Counted from the first letter of the stretch, positions 53,841-61,561 are shown. The stretch: 64,000 nt of DNA from Actinoalloteichus hymeniacidonis (GCF_014203365.1 NZ_JACHIS010000001.1:4092001-4156000), one strand, 5' to 3'. Notes: generated by a model from the sequence alone, not told the origin. Program-made: numbers and translations.

Positions 53841-54227
53841 GTGGCGGAAGACTGGGCGGCAGTCGCAAGAGCGATCGATGACCGCATTCACGAGCTGGGC
53901 ATCAAACAACGCGAAGTAGCCGAGCGTTCGCAGGTATCGCAGGCGATCGTTCGCGAACTTCAGTACGACACCACCCGCCGCAAGCGCAGCGCCCGCACCC
54001 TCGAAGCCCTGTCCGTCGCCCTGGAATGGCACCCGCAACACCTGGCCGCCGTGCTGGCCGCGACCCGCCCGCCGGACATCAACGACGCAGGTAGACCGCC
54101 CACCGTGGACGAACGCCTTGCGGCAATCGAGGACGGCCTGACCGCGATCACCGAGCGGCTGAACACGATGGACGATCGCCTTGCCCAGGCTCTCGGCGAG
54201 ACCAGCGGACGCGAGTTCCCTCGCTAG
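53841..54227 (+). CDS. XRE-family transcriptional regulator
   Basis: 128-aa protein: helix-turn-helix near residues 17-55 (IKQREVAERSQVSQAIVREL), a linker, and a C-terminal amphipathic coiled coil (DERLAAIEDGLTAITERLNTMDDRLAQAL) suited to oligomerisation. Likely repressor of the xis-tra operon, which it faces. GTG start with AGGAG nearby. Confidence 0.8.
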   Translation: MAEDWAAVARAIDDRIHELGIKQREVAERSQVSQAIVRELQYDTTRRKRSARTLEALSVALEWHPQHLAAVLAATRPPDINDAGRPPTVDERLAAIEDGLTAITERLNTMDDRLAQALGETSGREFPR

Positions 54228-54303
54228 CCGGTGAGCGGTGTCGGTCGTTGTGGTCATGTCACCAAGAAACGGCAAGAATCCGCCGCTCAACAGTTGTCAT
54301 CGG

Positions 54304-54332
54304 TTAACGGGGGTACCGATAACCCCCGTTAA
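54304..54332. promoter_or_regulatory. Perfect 11-bp inverted repeat, operator of the 379-aa regulator
   Basis: TTAACGGGGGT and its exact complement ACCCCCGTTAA flank ACCGATA, 39 bp before the ATG. This spacing is typical of a dimeric regulator site and suggests autoregulation. Confidence 0.6.
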
Positions 54333-54370
54333 GTGCGCAGGTCGCCGAGTTATCGCTATGGTGGTCGGCG

Positions 54371-55510
54371 ATGGCAAAAACTTTGTTGGCGCGGGTACGC
54401 CAAGAGTTAGGACACAGCCAAGACGCGGTGATCCGCCTGCTATTGGCACGCGCCGACGCGACGAATGCCGCCATCGCCACCGGGCGCAGCCTCAAGACGA
54501 AACTCTCCCGGTGGGAGAACGGGCACGAGACACCCGCGCCCTATTACCAAGCGCTGTTCCGCGATGTCTACGGACGCACCAACGAAGAACTCGGCTTCCC
54601 CGCCGCAGTCGAAGAGATCGACGACGCGGCCACCGAGCTGGCCGATCGACTGATCGTCGCGCAGCGAATCGACCCCGAGACCGTGGAGCTGTTCCGCAGG
54701 CAGGTCGACAACGCCAGACACATGGATCAACGCTTCGGCTCAGTAGCGCTGCTCGATCAGCTCCGCAGCCAGATCGGCCAGATAGAAGACCTTCTGAGCC
54801 ACGCCCTGCTCAGTTCGCAACGAGCGCCATTGGCCGCGACACTCACCGAGGCCAGCACCCTGGCCGGGTGGACCTCACTGGATCGCAGAGCAACACAGCA
54901 GGCGTGGCAACACTACGAACGCGCCAAAGCCGCAGCCCGCGAAGCCGGATCACCGTCGCTGCTCGCCCACGCACAGGCCGAACAAGCCATGGTCTTGGTG
55001 GAAATCGACCAAACCCATGATGCGGTCGGCTTGGTCTCCGAAGCGGTCGAACTCGGACGGACAACAACAGCGCCACTCTTGCGGGCATGGCTGGCCGCGA
55101 CCCTCGGCGAAGTTCTCGCGGCCGATGGCCGCCGAGACGATGCCCTACGCGCCTTCGACCAAGCCGACGAGCTGCTGCCCGCCGACCCGCGCGACCCCGC
55201 GTTGCCGTTTGTGTTCCTCGGCGGGACACATCTGGCCCGCTGGCGCGGTAGTGCTATCGCTCGACTCGGCGAGCCGGACGCCATCACCCAACTGACCGAC
55301 GCCCTTGACGGACACCCCGCAACATTCAGCCGTGCCCGCGCGAGCCTGCTCGTCGATCTAGCCCACGCCCACGGCGCAACCGGCGACCGGGACGCCGCAC
55401 TGAGCTACGCCGGACAAGCCCGCCGCCTTGCCGCACAGATCTCCTCCGAACGACAAAAGCGGCGACTCAAGCGGCTCACTCTCCCCGGAACGTCAATCCT
55501 CGGCGCGTGA
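54371..55510 (+). CDS. HTH regulator with TPR-like C-terminal domain, paralogue 2
   Basis: 379-aa protein; HTH near residues 7-60 (LARVRQELGHSQDAVIRLLL...LKTKLSRWENG), then TPR-like helices. The block WQHYERAKAAAREAGSPSLLAHAQAEQAMVLVEIDQTHDAVGL aligns with the 414-aa protein at 46,789, and both end in QISSERQKRRLKRL/QIGSARQQRRLARL. An inverted-repeat operator lies directly upstream. The stop overlaps the convergent Nudix gene by 18 bp. Confidence 0.8.
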   Translation: MAKTLLARVRQELGHSQDAVIRLLLARADATNAAIATGRSLKTKLSRWENGHETPAPYYQALFRDVYGRTNEELGFPAAVEEIDDAATELADRLIVAQRIDPETVELFRRQVDNARHMDQRFGSVALLDQLRSQIGQIEDLLSHALLSSQRAPLAATLTEASTLAGWTSLDRRATQQAWQHYERAKAAAREAGSPSLLAHAQAEQAMVLVEIDQTHDAVGLVSEAVELGRTTTAPLLRAWLAATLGEVLAADGRRDDALRAFDQADELLPADPRDPALPFVFLGGTHLARWRGSAIARLGEPDAITQLTDALDGHPATFSRARASLLVDLAHAHGATGDRDAALSYAGQARRLAAQISSERQKRRLKRLTLPGTSILGA

Positions 55511-56050
55511 AGCCAAGAAGTACATCAACGCCACCAACGTCCCCGAACCGAGCAACTTCCGCTCCTTCGCAAGCTTGGTAGCCCGCTTCAACGACACCCA
55601 CTCAACCGTTCCGGCTTCCTCGGTATCGGTCGGTTCGCCGATGCGTTCGGCGCCGCGCCAGTGATAGACGTCCATCTGCGAGGTCACCATGCCGGGGATG
55701 GGCTCGAAGCTGATCAAGTGCTCCGGCTCTCCGGTCGGAAGCCACCCGCACTCTTCCCCCGCCTCACGAGCTGCCGTCGCGGCCGACTCGTCATCACCGT
55801 CGATGATGCCGCCGGGCAGCTCATAGCCCCACTCGTCGGTGGCGAACCGGTACCGCCACAGCATCAACACCTCGTCACGATCGTTGGTGATCAGAGCAAC
55901 CGCGACTCGGCTAAGATGCACAACGTGATGCTCCCAACGTTTTCCATTCGGAGCTTCGACATCCGCAAGCCCCAACCTGATCCAACGATTGGAATAGACA
56001 GCTCTTTCCCCGAGCACGACCCATGTTCCAAGATTCGAGGCACTATCCAT
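55493..56050 (-). CDS. Nudix hydrolase, possible Pif-like transfer immunity factor
   Basis: 185-aa Nudix protein. Box ELPGGIIDGDDESAATAARE followed by AGEECGW; the first Glu of the classical box is Asp here, the REx2EE core is intact. pSAM2, the model AICE, encodes a Nudix protein (Pif) that blocks redundant transfer into cells already holding the element. The location on this AICE suggests the same job, though ADP-ribose-type hydrolysis is also possible. ATG 56050 is favoured; an in-frame ATG lies at 56068 among short inverted repeats. Confidence 0.75.
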   Translation of the reverse strand: MDSASNLGTWVVLGERAVYSNRWIRLGLADVEAPNGKRWEHHVVHLSRVAVALITNDRDEVLMLWRYRFATDEWGYELPGGIIDGDDESAATAAREAGEECGWLPTGEPEHLISFEPIPGMVTSQMDVYHWRGAERIGEPTDTEEAGTVEWVSLKRATKLAKERKLLGSGTLVALMYFLASRAED

Positions 56051-56124
56051 GATGGGATGGTAGCCCATCCCACCATTCAATGCCAACGAAAATCGAAAAT
56101 CACAATGAGTGAAGGTAGAACACA

Positions 56125-56580
56125 TTGGAAATTGAATGGAATTCAAGAATCGGCTCATTCGCCCCGAAGCCCGCTAGTACGACGAAACGGCACCATAAGA
56201 AAGTCGAAATTCCCATCAGCGACATTCGAGAAATGACACTACAGCAAATAATAAGCTCGCTGAATGATGCAACAAACAATACTCACCTAGTTCTGTCAGC
56301 TAAGCTAAAGCAAGACGGCGACCTCCAGATTGATACCATTGAACTCGAGATAGATACAAAAAAACAAAAGGTCGAGATTAATTTCAGCATCAAGCAAACC
56401 TGGAGTGCATCAGCTGACCGGCTCGCGAAGGAAGCTGAACCCTTCCTGTTCCCCTACGGCATTACAATCACAAAGTACTACCTATTCAGTGAAGACATAG
56501 GACTTATCGACCCAAGCGGCTCCACCCTGTACCTATATCTAGCAACACCAGAAAGAAATAACAATCGAACAGATTTCTAA
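56125..56580 (+). CDS. Unrecognised AT-rich cargo protein
   Basis: 151-aa protein of unknown family. Predicted to be mainly beta-strands in the middle (HLVLSAKLKQDGDLQIDTIELEID region) with a helical stretch (SADRLAKEAEPFLFP) and a final strand. No signal peptide or membrane helix. TTG start at 56125 with AAGG nine bases upstream; ATG 56233 is an alternative. Composition (AT-rich, AAA/ATA codons) differs sharply from the rest of the element, indicating foreign origin. It precedes the AlbA_2 gene by 25 bp. Confidence 0.62.
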   Translation: MEIEWNSRIGSFAPKPASTTKRHHKKVEIPISDIREMTLQQIISSLNDATNNTHLVLSAKLKQDGDLQIDTIELEIDTKKQKVEINFSIKQTWSASADRLAKEAEPFLFPYGITITKYYLFSEDIGLIDPSGSTLYLYLATPERNNNRTDF

Positions 56581-56605
56581 TATTCATCAAATTCTCGTTT
56601 CTTCA

Positions 56606-57175
56606 TTGTCGACGCAGCGCATCCCTCAAGGTACACCACTATGGGTGTTTCGATCGGCAATCAGTGCCCCAAGTGCACTCATAGGCCTTTGCGAATCTCA
56701 GTATCTCGACGCCAAATCTTCGGGGTATAACCTCAGAATTGACAGCCAGAAACTTGAGCTAGCATCGGACGTCGCCGCCTTCGCAAATGCTACAGACGGG
56801 GGAGTCATTCTTATTGGGGCAGAGACAGCAAAAGATAAATTCGGGAGAGACCAGATCGTCAAGTTTCCCGGAATCGCGAGCAGGTCCGTCGACGTTAATC
56901 AGTACCGGGATACCATTTCAAGGTATGCGATACCAGGAATATCGGGTTTGCGAATCGATGTCTGCGAAACAGAAGGGAGTGAGCTTCTTTGCATACTGAT
57001 CCCTCCACAAAATCCATCCAAGATTCCATTCATTGTCAAAGGCTCGATAAACAAAAACGGCAAAATCTCCGGCAAGCATATCGCAGTTCCCATCCGCTCG
57101 ACAGACGGGAATACGCACCTTGACGCCCACCTTATTCATGCGGCTCTGTCGGACGGTTGGCATAAGAAGAAATAA
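56606..57175 (+). CDS. Schlafen-type AlbA_2 domain protein
   Basis: 189-aa protein with an AlbA_2 fold: an acidic entry strand (ESQYLDAKSSGYNL), the helix-to-strand signature LASDVAAFANATDGGVILIGAE, and a later strand block (LLCILIPPQNPSKIPFIVKG). AlbA_2 domains bind nucleic acid or act as nucleases in Schlafen-like proteins, and bacterial members occur in defence loci. No second domain is present, unlike many longer family members. The TTG start is weakly supported; GTG 56645 is an alternative. Same strand and composition as the 151-aa gene. Confidence 0.72.
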   Translation: MSTQRIPQGTPLWVFRSAISAPSALIGLCESQYLDAKSSGYNLRIDSQKLELASDVAAFANATDGGVILIGAETAKDKFGRDQIVKFPGIASRSVDVNQYRDTISRYAIPGISGLRIDVCETEGSELLCILIPPQNPSKIPFIVKGSINKNGKISGKHIAVPIRSTDGNTHLDAHLIHAALSDGWHKKK

Positions 57176-57595
57176 CAAGAGAAGAATATCTATCCTCGGG
57201 CCGTCACGAAACAGCTCAAAGATATGAGCAGATCGCGCAGTGATTGCATCCGGTGAACCAGAGATAACTGCCGCTCAGAGAACTGGCCCAGCACAAAAAT
57301 GAGAATCTTTACACCTGCATTAGATCTTGATACTTGAACATCGTCGCTGAATCAAGATCTATCCAAAGGGAATCCTTGGCTAGCCGAGGCATCAGTGCCA
57401 AAGGTCGGAGAAATTTCGACCACTTGATGCTCCGCAGCGCACCACCTCTCAAGCCAATCGCGCAGCAGCACCATCGCACGTTTTCGGCGAACCCAACGTG
57501 CTCACGCCCCACAGCCTCGTTGATCTCGCCGAAAAAGGATTCGCACTCGGTGACTCAGATGCCTCGCGCTAGATCAACACCACGGACACGCTCAC
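57176..57595. other. 420-bp gap between convergent AlbA_2 and NACHT genes
   Basis: No intact gene. An 11-bp inverted repeat (TAGATCTTGAT/ATCAAGATCTA, 57,321-57,361) may end transcription from both sides. From about 57,450 to 57,570 the composition becomes GC-rich, and one frame reads GEPNVLTPHSLVDLAEKGFA up to a stop, resembling the tail of a lost actinomycete gene at the cargo junction. Confidence 0.5.
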
Positions 57596-59905
57596 TCAAC
57601 TGCGAACGAGCGTGGCCAAATGGTCGCGAACCAATGAATGAACAAATTCGTATCCCCCACCCGACGGGACAATAACAGATGATTTCCGCAACGAGTTAAT
57701 CCCGCGACCGAAAGGCTTAGGCAAAAACCCAATAATCCCCAAATACCACCTTGAAATCAGGCGACCAATTAGATCAGCCCCACCATTAATAAAGAACGCC
57801 GTAATAACGAAAAGGGGAACAAAAAAGAACACTGTCGAGACTGCGTTCGACGGAAGCTCTTCCGGCCGCGCCACATAGATCGGCGTTAGGAACATCATAA
57901 GAGTCCCAAATACCATGGAGAACACCAAAAGAGAGCAACGTCCTGCAACCTTCAGCAAGCTCTTTAGCTCATAGTTTGGGTATTTCGGCGTTACTGCCGG
58001 ATCACCAGGGGCAGAGCCGACAATGAGAACAAGAACCGGCCATACCGCGACGACAATATTTCCCAATATCGCAACCACATAAGCTACTCCTGAATTTGCT
58101 CCGATTTGGTTCATGATAGCCATGATCGCACTAATGCTCATGTAGCCAATAAACCAGCGCCTGAACGCTTTCTTCATTAGCCCCTTAGTTCTCTGTTCAA
58201 TACTTCCCGGCGGGTTCGTCATCACGGCGCGCGTCAATATCATGCAACCAAATGCAACCCCAGTTGAGCCAACTATTCCCATCATGAAATAAATGTCACC
58301 GGACTGCGTATTGAACGTGAATATCGCTAGCGGCATCCTACACAATAGGAAGAAAAACAAGGCTCCTACGAAGACCGCACACATCGACATGAATCGAATT
58401 CGGCGAGCGTGAATTCCAGAAACAAATCGATAGTGTACGCGGTCGGGGAAGAATACAGTTTCCCGCTCCGCCCGCATCTGATTCGCGATCCTGGGCAGCC
58501 ATGAGTGAAGACCAAGGTCAATTCGAGCGGTTTTTCTACCTGCGCGCTCTGCAGCGCGATCGAGGTAAGATTGTATGATTGAATAATCCCACTTTCGGTT
58601 CTTAGAATGTATCTCTGATGGATCCAACCCAAGGAAAGCGGACATCGAAAAACGCATAAACAAAGGCGTCCGCAACAAGTCTCGAAGCTTAGAATCGTAA
58701 CGCGCCCGCTGAAGTAGACCATCATGCTTTTGAGTTTGAGCAAGAACGCTTTCGACATCTTCCCACAACATCTTGGTCAGTGAAAGTCTGCCAGCCACAT
58801 CAAGGCGAGTTCGTAGTTGAGAGTGTTCAAGTTCGCGACAAGCGATTACCACAGGAATAGTACCGTAATCGCGCCGAAAGGAATTGAAAGAACGCACAAA
58901 ATCTTTTCGATCCCGATAATTCAATTCGTCTAGCCCGTCAAGGATCAACGCAATCTCCCCCTCGTCTAGCCAGTGTCGGATGACGTTATCTTTTACTCCA
59001 TACAGGTCGAAAAGCTCTTTCGCTAGCCAAGGAACTAGTCCGCCTTTCATGCGGCTCCAACTGGTTATATTCATATAGAACGGGATAGGGTTGGAGTTTG
59101 CACACTGAGCATCCTTCAACATCTTTGAGGTCAATTCGGCTAGGACTCTCGTCTTTCCAGTTCCTGCTTCTCCCGTTACCAAAATCCTGCCACCTGACTC
59201 GCGAAAACATCGGTGAACAGATTCTTTGAACTCTCGACACTCTGAGAGCGGACCAGTGCCCGATAGGGATCCGACGATTCTAAAGTTGGCCCGAAATGGG
59301 TAACTTATCTCCCGATCTTCCGGAAGCCATAGATCGATGTTTCGCGGGATGTCCACTGGGAGAAGCCGATCGATTAGGCGATGTCGCAATTTCCGGGCTT
59401 GACGCTCCAGGTGATTCCTACCGGAAAACCACGATTGGATACGAAAATTATTTATATCGCGACCTGCGTACTGTTGATTCGGCTCATTTCGAGTTTGATC
59501 ATCATGGCGCGCCACCTCATTAACGATGAAGTCGCGAGCACTCATTTGTATACGCGAGTTTCCTGAAGATTCTGCGTTTTGAATGACGGCCGGAGGGCCG
59601 TCTTTCTCAACAATCGGCCAACTAACATCCTGGTACAATGAATCATTTTTTTTGGCGCTATTCAGTTTCAACCTCGACCGAAGGAGCAGATATAGTTCTT
59701 CTTCGACCTGAGCGACAACCTCAGCTCCCTGAGAGCCCTGTGCGATAATTCGATCCTTATACGCTTCAAGGATTCGTTCACCCTTACTTTGGTCGCCCCC
59801 ATCGGATGCAAGAAGCTCAGCAATCTCCCTCTTGTACCATTCCCACTTTTTACTTACTGCATAGTCGTGAAAATTCCCTGAAATTTTCCTCAAAGTATCG
59901 TTCAT
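57596..59905 (-). CDS. NACHT-domain NTPase with multi-span membrane C-terminus (NLR-like)
   Basis: 769-aa STAND NTPase. The N-terminal 165 residues are helical and polar, with a QQYAGRDINNF motif near 145-154 like the GRD/IN linkers of bacterial NACHT proteins. The NACHT core has Walker A GEAGTGKT (about 245-252), Walker B ALILDGLDEL (319-328) and sensor-like CRELEHSQLR. From about residue 500 to 740 there are about seven membrane helices (SMCAVFVGALFFFLL, AYVVAILGNIVVAVWPVLVL and others). The C-terminus has GYEFVHSLVRDHLATL, common in the group. Bacterial NACHT proteins are anti-phage sensors. Starts at 59935 and 60001 are also in frame. Confidence 0.85.
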   Translation of the reverse strand: MNDTLRKISGNFHDYAVSKKWEWYKREIAELLASDGGDQSKGERILEAYKDRIIAQGSQGAEVVAQVEEELYLLLRSRLKLNSAKKNDSLYQDVSWPIVEKDGPPAVIQNAESSGNSRIQMSARDFIVNEVARHDDQTRNEPNQQYAGRDINNFRIQSWFSGRNHLERQARKLRHRLIDRLLPVDIPRNIDLWLPEDREISYPFRANFRIVGSLSGTGPLSECREFKESVHRCFRESGGRILVTGEAGTGKTRVLAELTSKMLKDAQCANSNPIPFYMNITSWSRMKGGLVPWLAKELFDLYGVKDNVIRHWLDEGEIALILDGLDELNYRDRKDFVRSFNSFRRDYGTIPVVIACRELEHSQLRTRLDVAGRLSLTKMLWEDVESVLAQTQKHDGLLQRARYDSKLRDLLRTPLFMRFSMSAFLGLDPSEIHSKNRKWDYSIIQSYLDRAAERAGRKTARIDLGLHSWLPRIANQMRAERETVFFPDRVHYRFVSGIHARRIRFMSMCAVFVGALFFFLLCRMPLAIFTFNTQSGDIYFMMGIVGSTGVAFGCMILTRAVMTNPPGSIEQRTKGLMKKAFRRWFIGYMSISAIMAIMNQIGANSGVAYVVAILGNIVVAVWPVLVLIVGSAPGDPAVTPKYPNYELKSLLKVAGRCSLLVFSMVFGTLMMFLTPIYVARPEELPSNAVSTVFFFVPLFVITAFFINGGADLIGRLISRWYLGIIGFLPKPFGRGINSLRKSSVIVPSGGGYEFVHSLVRDHLATLVRS

Positions 59906-60021
59906 AACTTGCATCCAAACGTTCGCAAGCACCATGCCCGGACTGCGGTAACACAACGTGCGTTTGATGCTACTCGGTGTGCTCGAAGCTGTAGCCAGCA
60001 CCGCCGATCAGGCTGAGCAAG

Positions 60022-60084
60022 CTGGGTGCGAGCTTGGGTGCGAACTGGGTGCGAATGGTGCCTTGACAGGCCACTCGCACCCAA
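60022..60084. repeat. Right integrase arm-site candidates (four GGGTGCGA repeats)
   Basis: YTGGGTGCGA occurs at 60,022, 60,034 and 60,045 (spacings 12 and 11 bp), and inverted at 60,075-60,084. Together with the two left copies, they flank the att core in the circular form, as arm sites of a tyrosine integrase should. Confidence 0.65.
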
Positions 60085-60134
60085 CTCCAGCACGCGAATG
60101 CCCAGGTAGAAGCCCTATGCCGCGCTCCGATGCC

Positions 60135-60197
60135 GACTCAAAATCCGTCCAGTGTCAGTTCGAGTCTGACCGGGGGCACCACCGCTGACCAGCGGTT
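60135..60197 (+). repeat. attR core (63-bp direct repeat)
   Basis: Exact copy of 45,405-45,467. It holds only the 3' part of the tRNA and is not a second gene. It is followed by TTTTTCG, so the ACCGCT-GACC-AGCGGT hairpin here keeps the U-tract of the original tRNA terminator. Confidence 0.95.
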
Positions 60198-60200
60198 TTT
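60185..60200 (+). terminator. Original tRNA terminator, now stranded at attR
   Basis: CGCT-GACC-AGCG stem with flanking A/T pairs followed by TTTTT. At attL the stem is present but is followed by ACAACC instead of T residues. Confidence 0.6.
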
Positions 60201-60848
60201 CGTTAGATTCCTGCATCTTCGTTGATCTTCGTCCGTGACTTGGTCCCCGGTTTGGGTCCGAAAGTTCGCCGCCCCGGTGGACATCCCGCACGACGTGTCG
60301 CTCGTTGACCTCGCCGCCGACGCCTGCATGCACCGCAGCGGTGATCGAAGGGCGCTCTGGCCGGCTGCCGCGCCCGGCTGCGAAGCGCCCCGGACTCGAG
60401 TGTCAGGACTCATGCCTGTCCACAGCGAACGGATCCTTCAAGTACCGAGCCGGATCGAATCAACCACCGCCGTACCCCTGGAACGCGATTCAGCACACGA
60501 CGCGGATAGCGCTCTCGCAATTCTCACATTGTGAGAATTGTGAATGCGCGCCCTGTTGCGGAACCCAATCCCTTTTGCACTCGGTGTCGTCTTCGCCCCC
60601 GCTGACGAAATGCCCGGGACTACCAGCCCGTGGCCATCGGATCGCCAACCATCGAGCAGACAGGCGAGGAAGCGGCTGGCACCGACCTCGCGAGTTCGTC
60701 GGGCCGCGAGCCGCGCAGCAGGCACCTCACCCGTCCAGGACGATCGCACCGACATCTGGCTGCGGCTTCGGTCGGTAGAGTGACCGGTTCGTCTGGTGGT
60801 TCTCGGGCACTGCTGGGCGCTGTGGGTGCGGAGGGAGTACGGGAGACG
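60198..60848. other. 651-bp region between attR and the TetR gene
   Basis: No supported gene. It contains the 23-bp palindrome at 60,518-60,540. Short open frames here have no recognisable products. Confidence 0.5.
60518..60540. promoter_or_regulatory. Perfect 10-bp inverted repeat (operator candidate)
   Basis: CAATTCTCAC and GTGAGAATTG separated by ATT, in an otherwise gene-free GC-rich stretch 309 bp upstream of the TetR gene. It looks like a dimeric regulator site; the regulator is unknown. Confidence 0.55.
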
Positions 60849-61439
60849 ATGCCGCCGAGCAAACGGGAGGGCAGCGCCGCGATCCGGCCGGTTCGGGATC
60901 GGGTCCTGGACGTGGCGACCGTGCTGTTCTACCGGGACGGCATCCGGGCGGTGAGCGCCGACAAGTTGATCGCCGAGGTCGGCATCAGCAAGGTGACCTT
61001 CTACCGACATTTTCCGACCAAGGACGACCTGGTGGTCGCGTATCTCCAGCAGCGTTCGGACATCGAACGCGAGGGGCTGACCCGGATCCGGCGCGAGCTC
61101 GCTGATGATCCGATGGCGATGCTGCGGGCGTACACGGTCGCACTGGGCGAGGTGAGCTGCGCCCCCGGGTTCCGAGGCTGCCCGTTCATCAATGCCGCCG
61201 CCGAGTTCGCCGATCCCGACCATCCGGTGCGCGTGACGGTGGCGGAACATCGGCGCTGGTTCTCGAGTGAGATCCGCGAGATCCTGGCCGAACTCGGTGT
61301 CACCGACGTCGGGTCGGTCGCCGAGCAGCTCATTCTGCTCCGGGACGGGGCGATGGTCAGCGGCTACGTCGGGAATCCACAGGACGCCTCGAAGGCCTTG
61401 ACCGACGCGCTGAGCGCGATCATCGACGCCGCTCGTTGA
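60849..61439 (+). CDS. TetR/AcrR-family regulator with cysteine pair
   Basis: 196-aa repressor. The HTH is SADKLIAEVGISKVTFYRHFPTKDDL. The ligand domain contains SCAPGFRGCPFINAAAEF, whose two cysteines recur in electrophile- or peroxide-sensing TetR proteins. It precedes the Ohr gene by 206 bp and probably controls it through the 30-bp palindrome in that promoter. ATG 60849 with GGAGGGAG 11 bases upstream. Confidence 0.88.
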   Translation: MPPSKREGSAAIRPVRDRVLDVATVLFYRDGIRAVSADKLIAEVGISKVTFYRHFPTKDDLVVAYLQQRSDIEREGLTRIRRELADDPMAMLRAYTVALGEVSCAPGFRGCPFINAAAEFADPDHPVRVTVAEHRRWFSSEIREILAELGVTDVGSVAEQLILLRDGAMVSGYVGNPQDASKALTDALSAIIDAAR

Positions 61440-61522
61440 CCCCGTCTCCCTCGGCGGGCTGGGCGCACCACAGTCGCCGGGATGTAGTCCCGATCACCTT
61501 GTCACCACATGCGGGTCTCGTG

Positions 61523-61561
61523 TTGACTCGGCCAGGTAGACGAACTAGTTCGTCTACCTGG
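61523..61561 (+). promoter_or_regulatory. ohr promoter overlapped by a perfect 30-bp palindrome
   Basis: TTGACT (61,523-61,528) and TAGTTC (61,546-61,551) with a 17-bp spacer form a promoter. The palindrome at 61,532-61,561 (half-site CCAGGTAGACGAACT followed by its exact complement) covers the spacer and the -10 box, so a bound TetR dimer would block transcription. TAGAC-n-GTCTA cores are typical TetR sites. Confidence 0.75.

Larger units (their letters stand above)
45405..60197. mobile_element. Actinomycete integrative and conjugative element (AICE), about 14.7 kb
   Basis: Bounded by the 63-bp att repeat at a tRNA 3' end. Modules: integrase next to attL; excisionase, WhiB, small membrane protein, DUF2637 protein, zinc-finger-like protein and TraB translocase in one minus-strand run; short Prim-Pol-like protein; HTH regulators; Pif-like Nudix protein; and an AT-rich cargo of three genes near attR. 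Transfer by a single TraB/FtsK-type pump moving double-stranded DNA is characteristic of AICEs such as pSAM2. No relaxase or type IV secretion genes are present. Confidence 0.92.

Noticed and set aside
57334-57675. 113-aa plus-strand frame running into the 3' end of the NACHT gene
   Set aside because: The codon pattern changes along its length and the end is antisense to the conserved NACHT C-terminus. Only a short remnant in another frame looks protein-like.
60135-60182. Possible second tRNA at the right end of the element
   Set aside because: Only the 3' part from the anticodon stem is present; the acceptor 5' strand and D-arm are missing. It is the attR copy.
45375-60197. Prophage instead of a conjugative element
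   Set aside because: There are no capsid, terminase, tail or lysis genes, whereas TraB, WhiB, DUF2637 and Spd-like membrane genes match AICEs.
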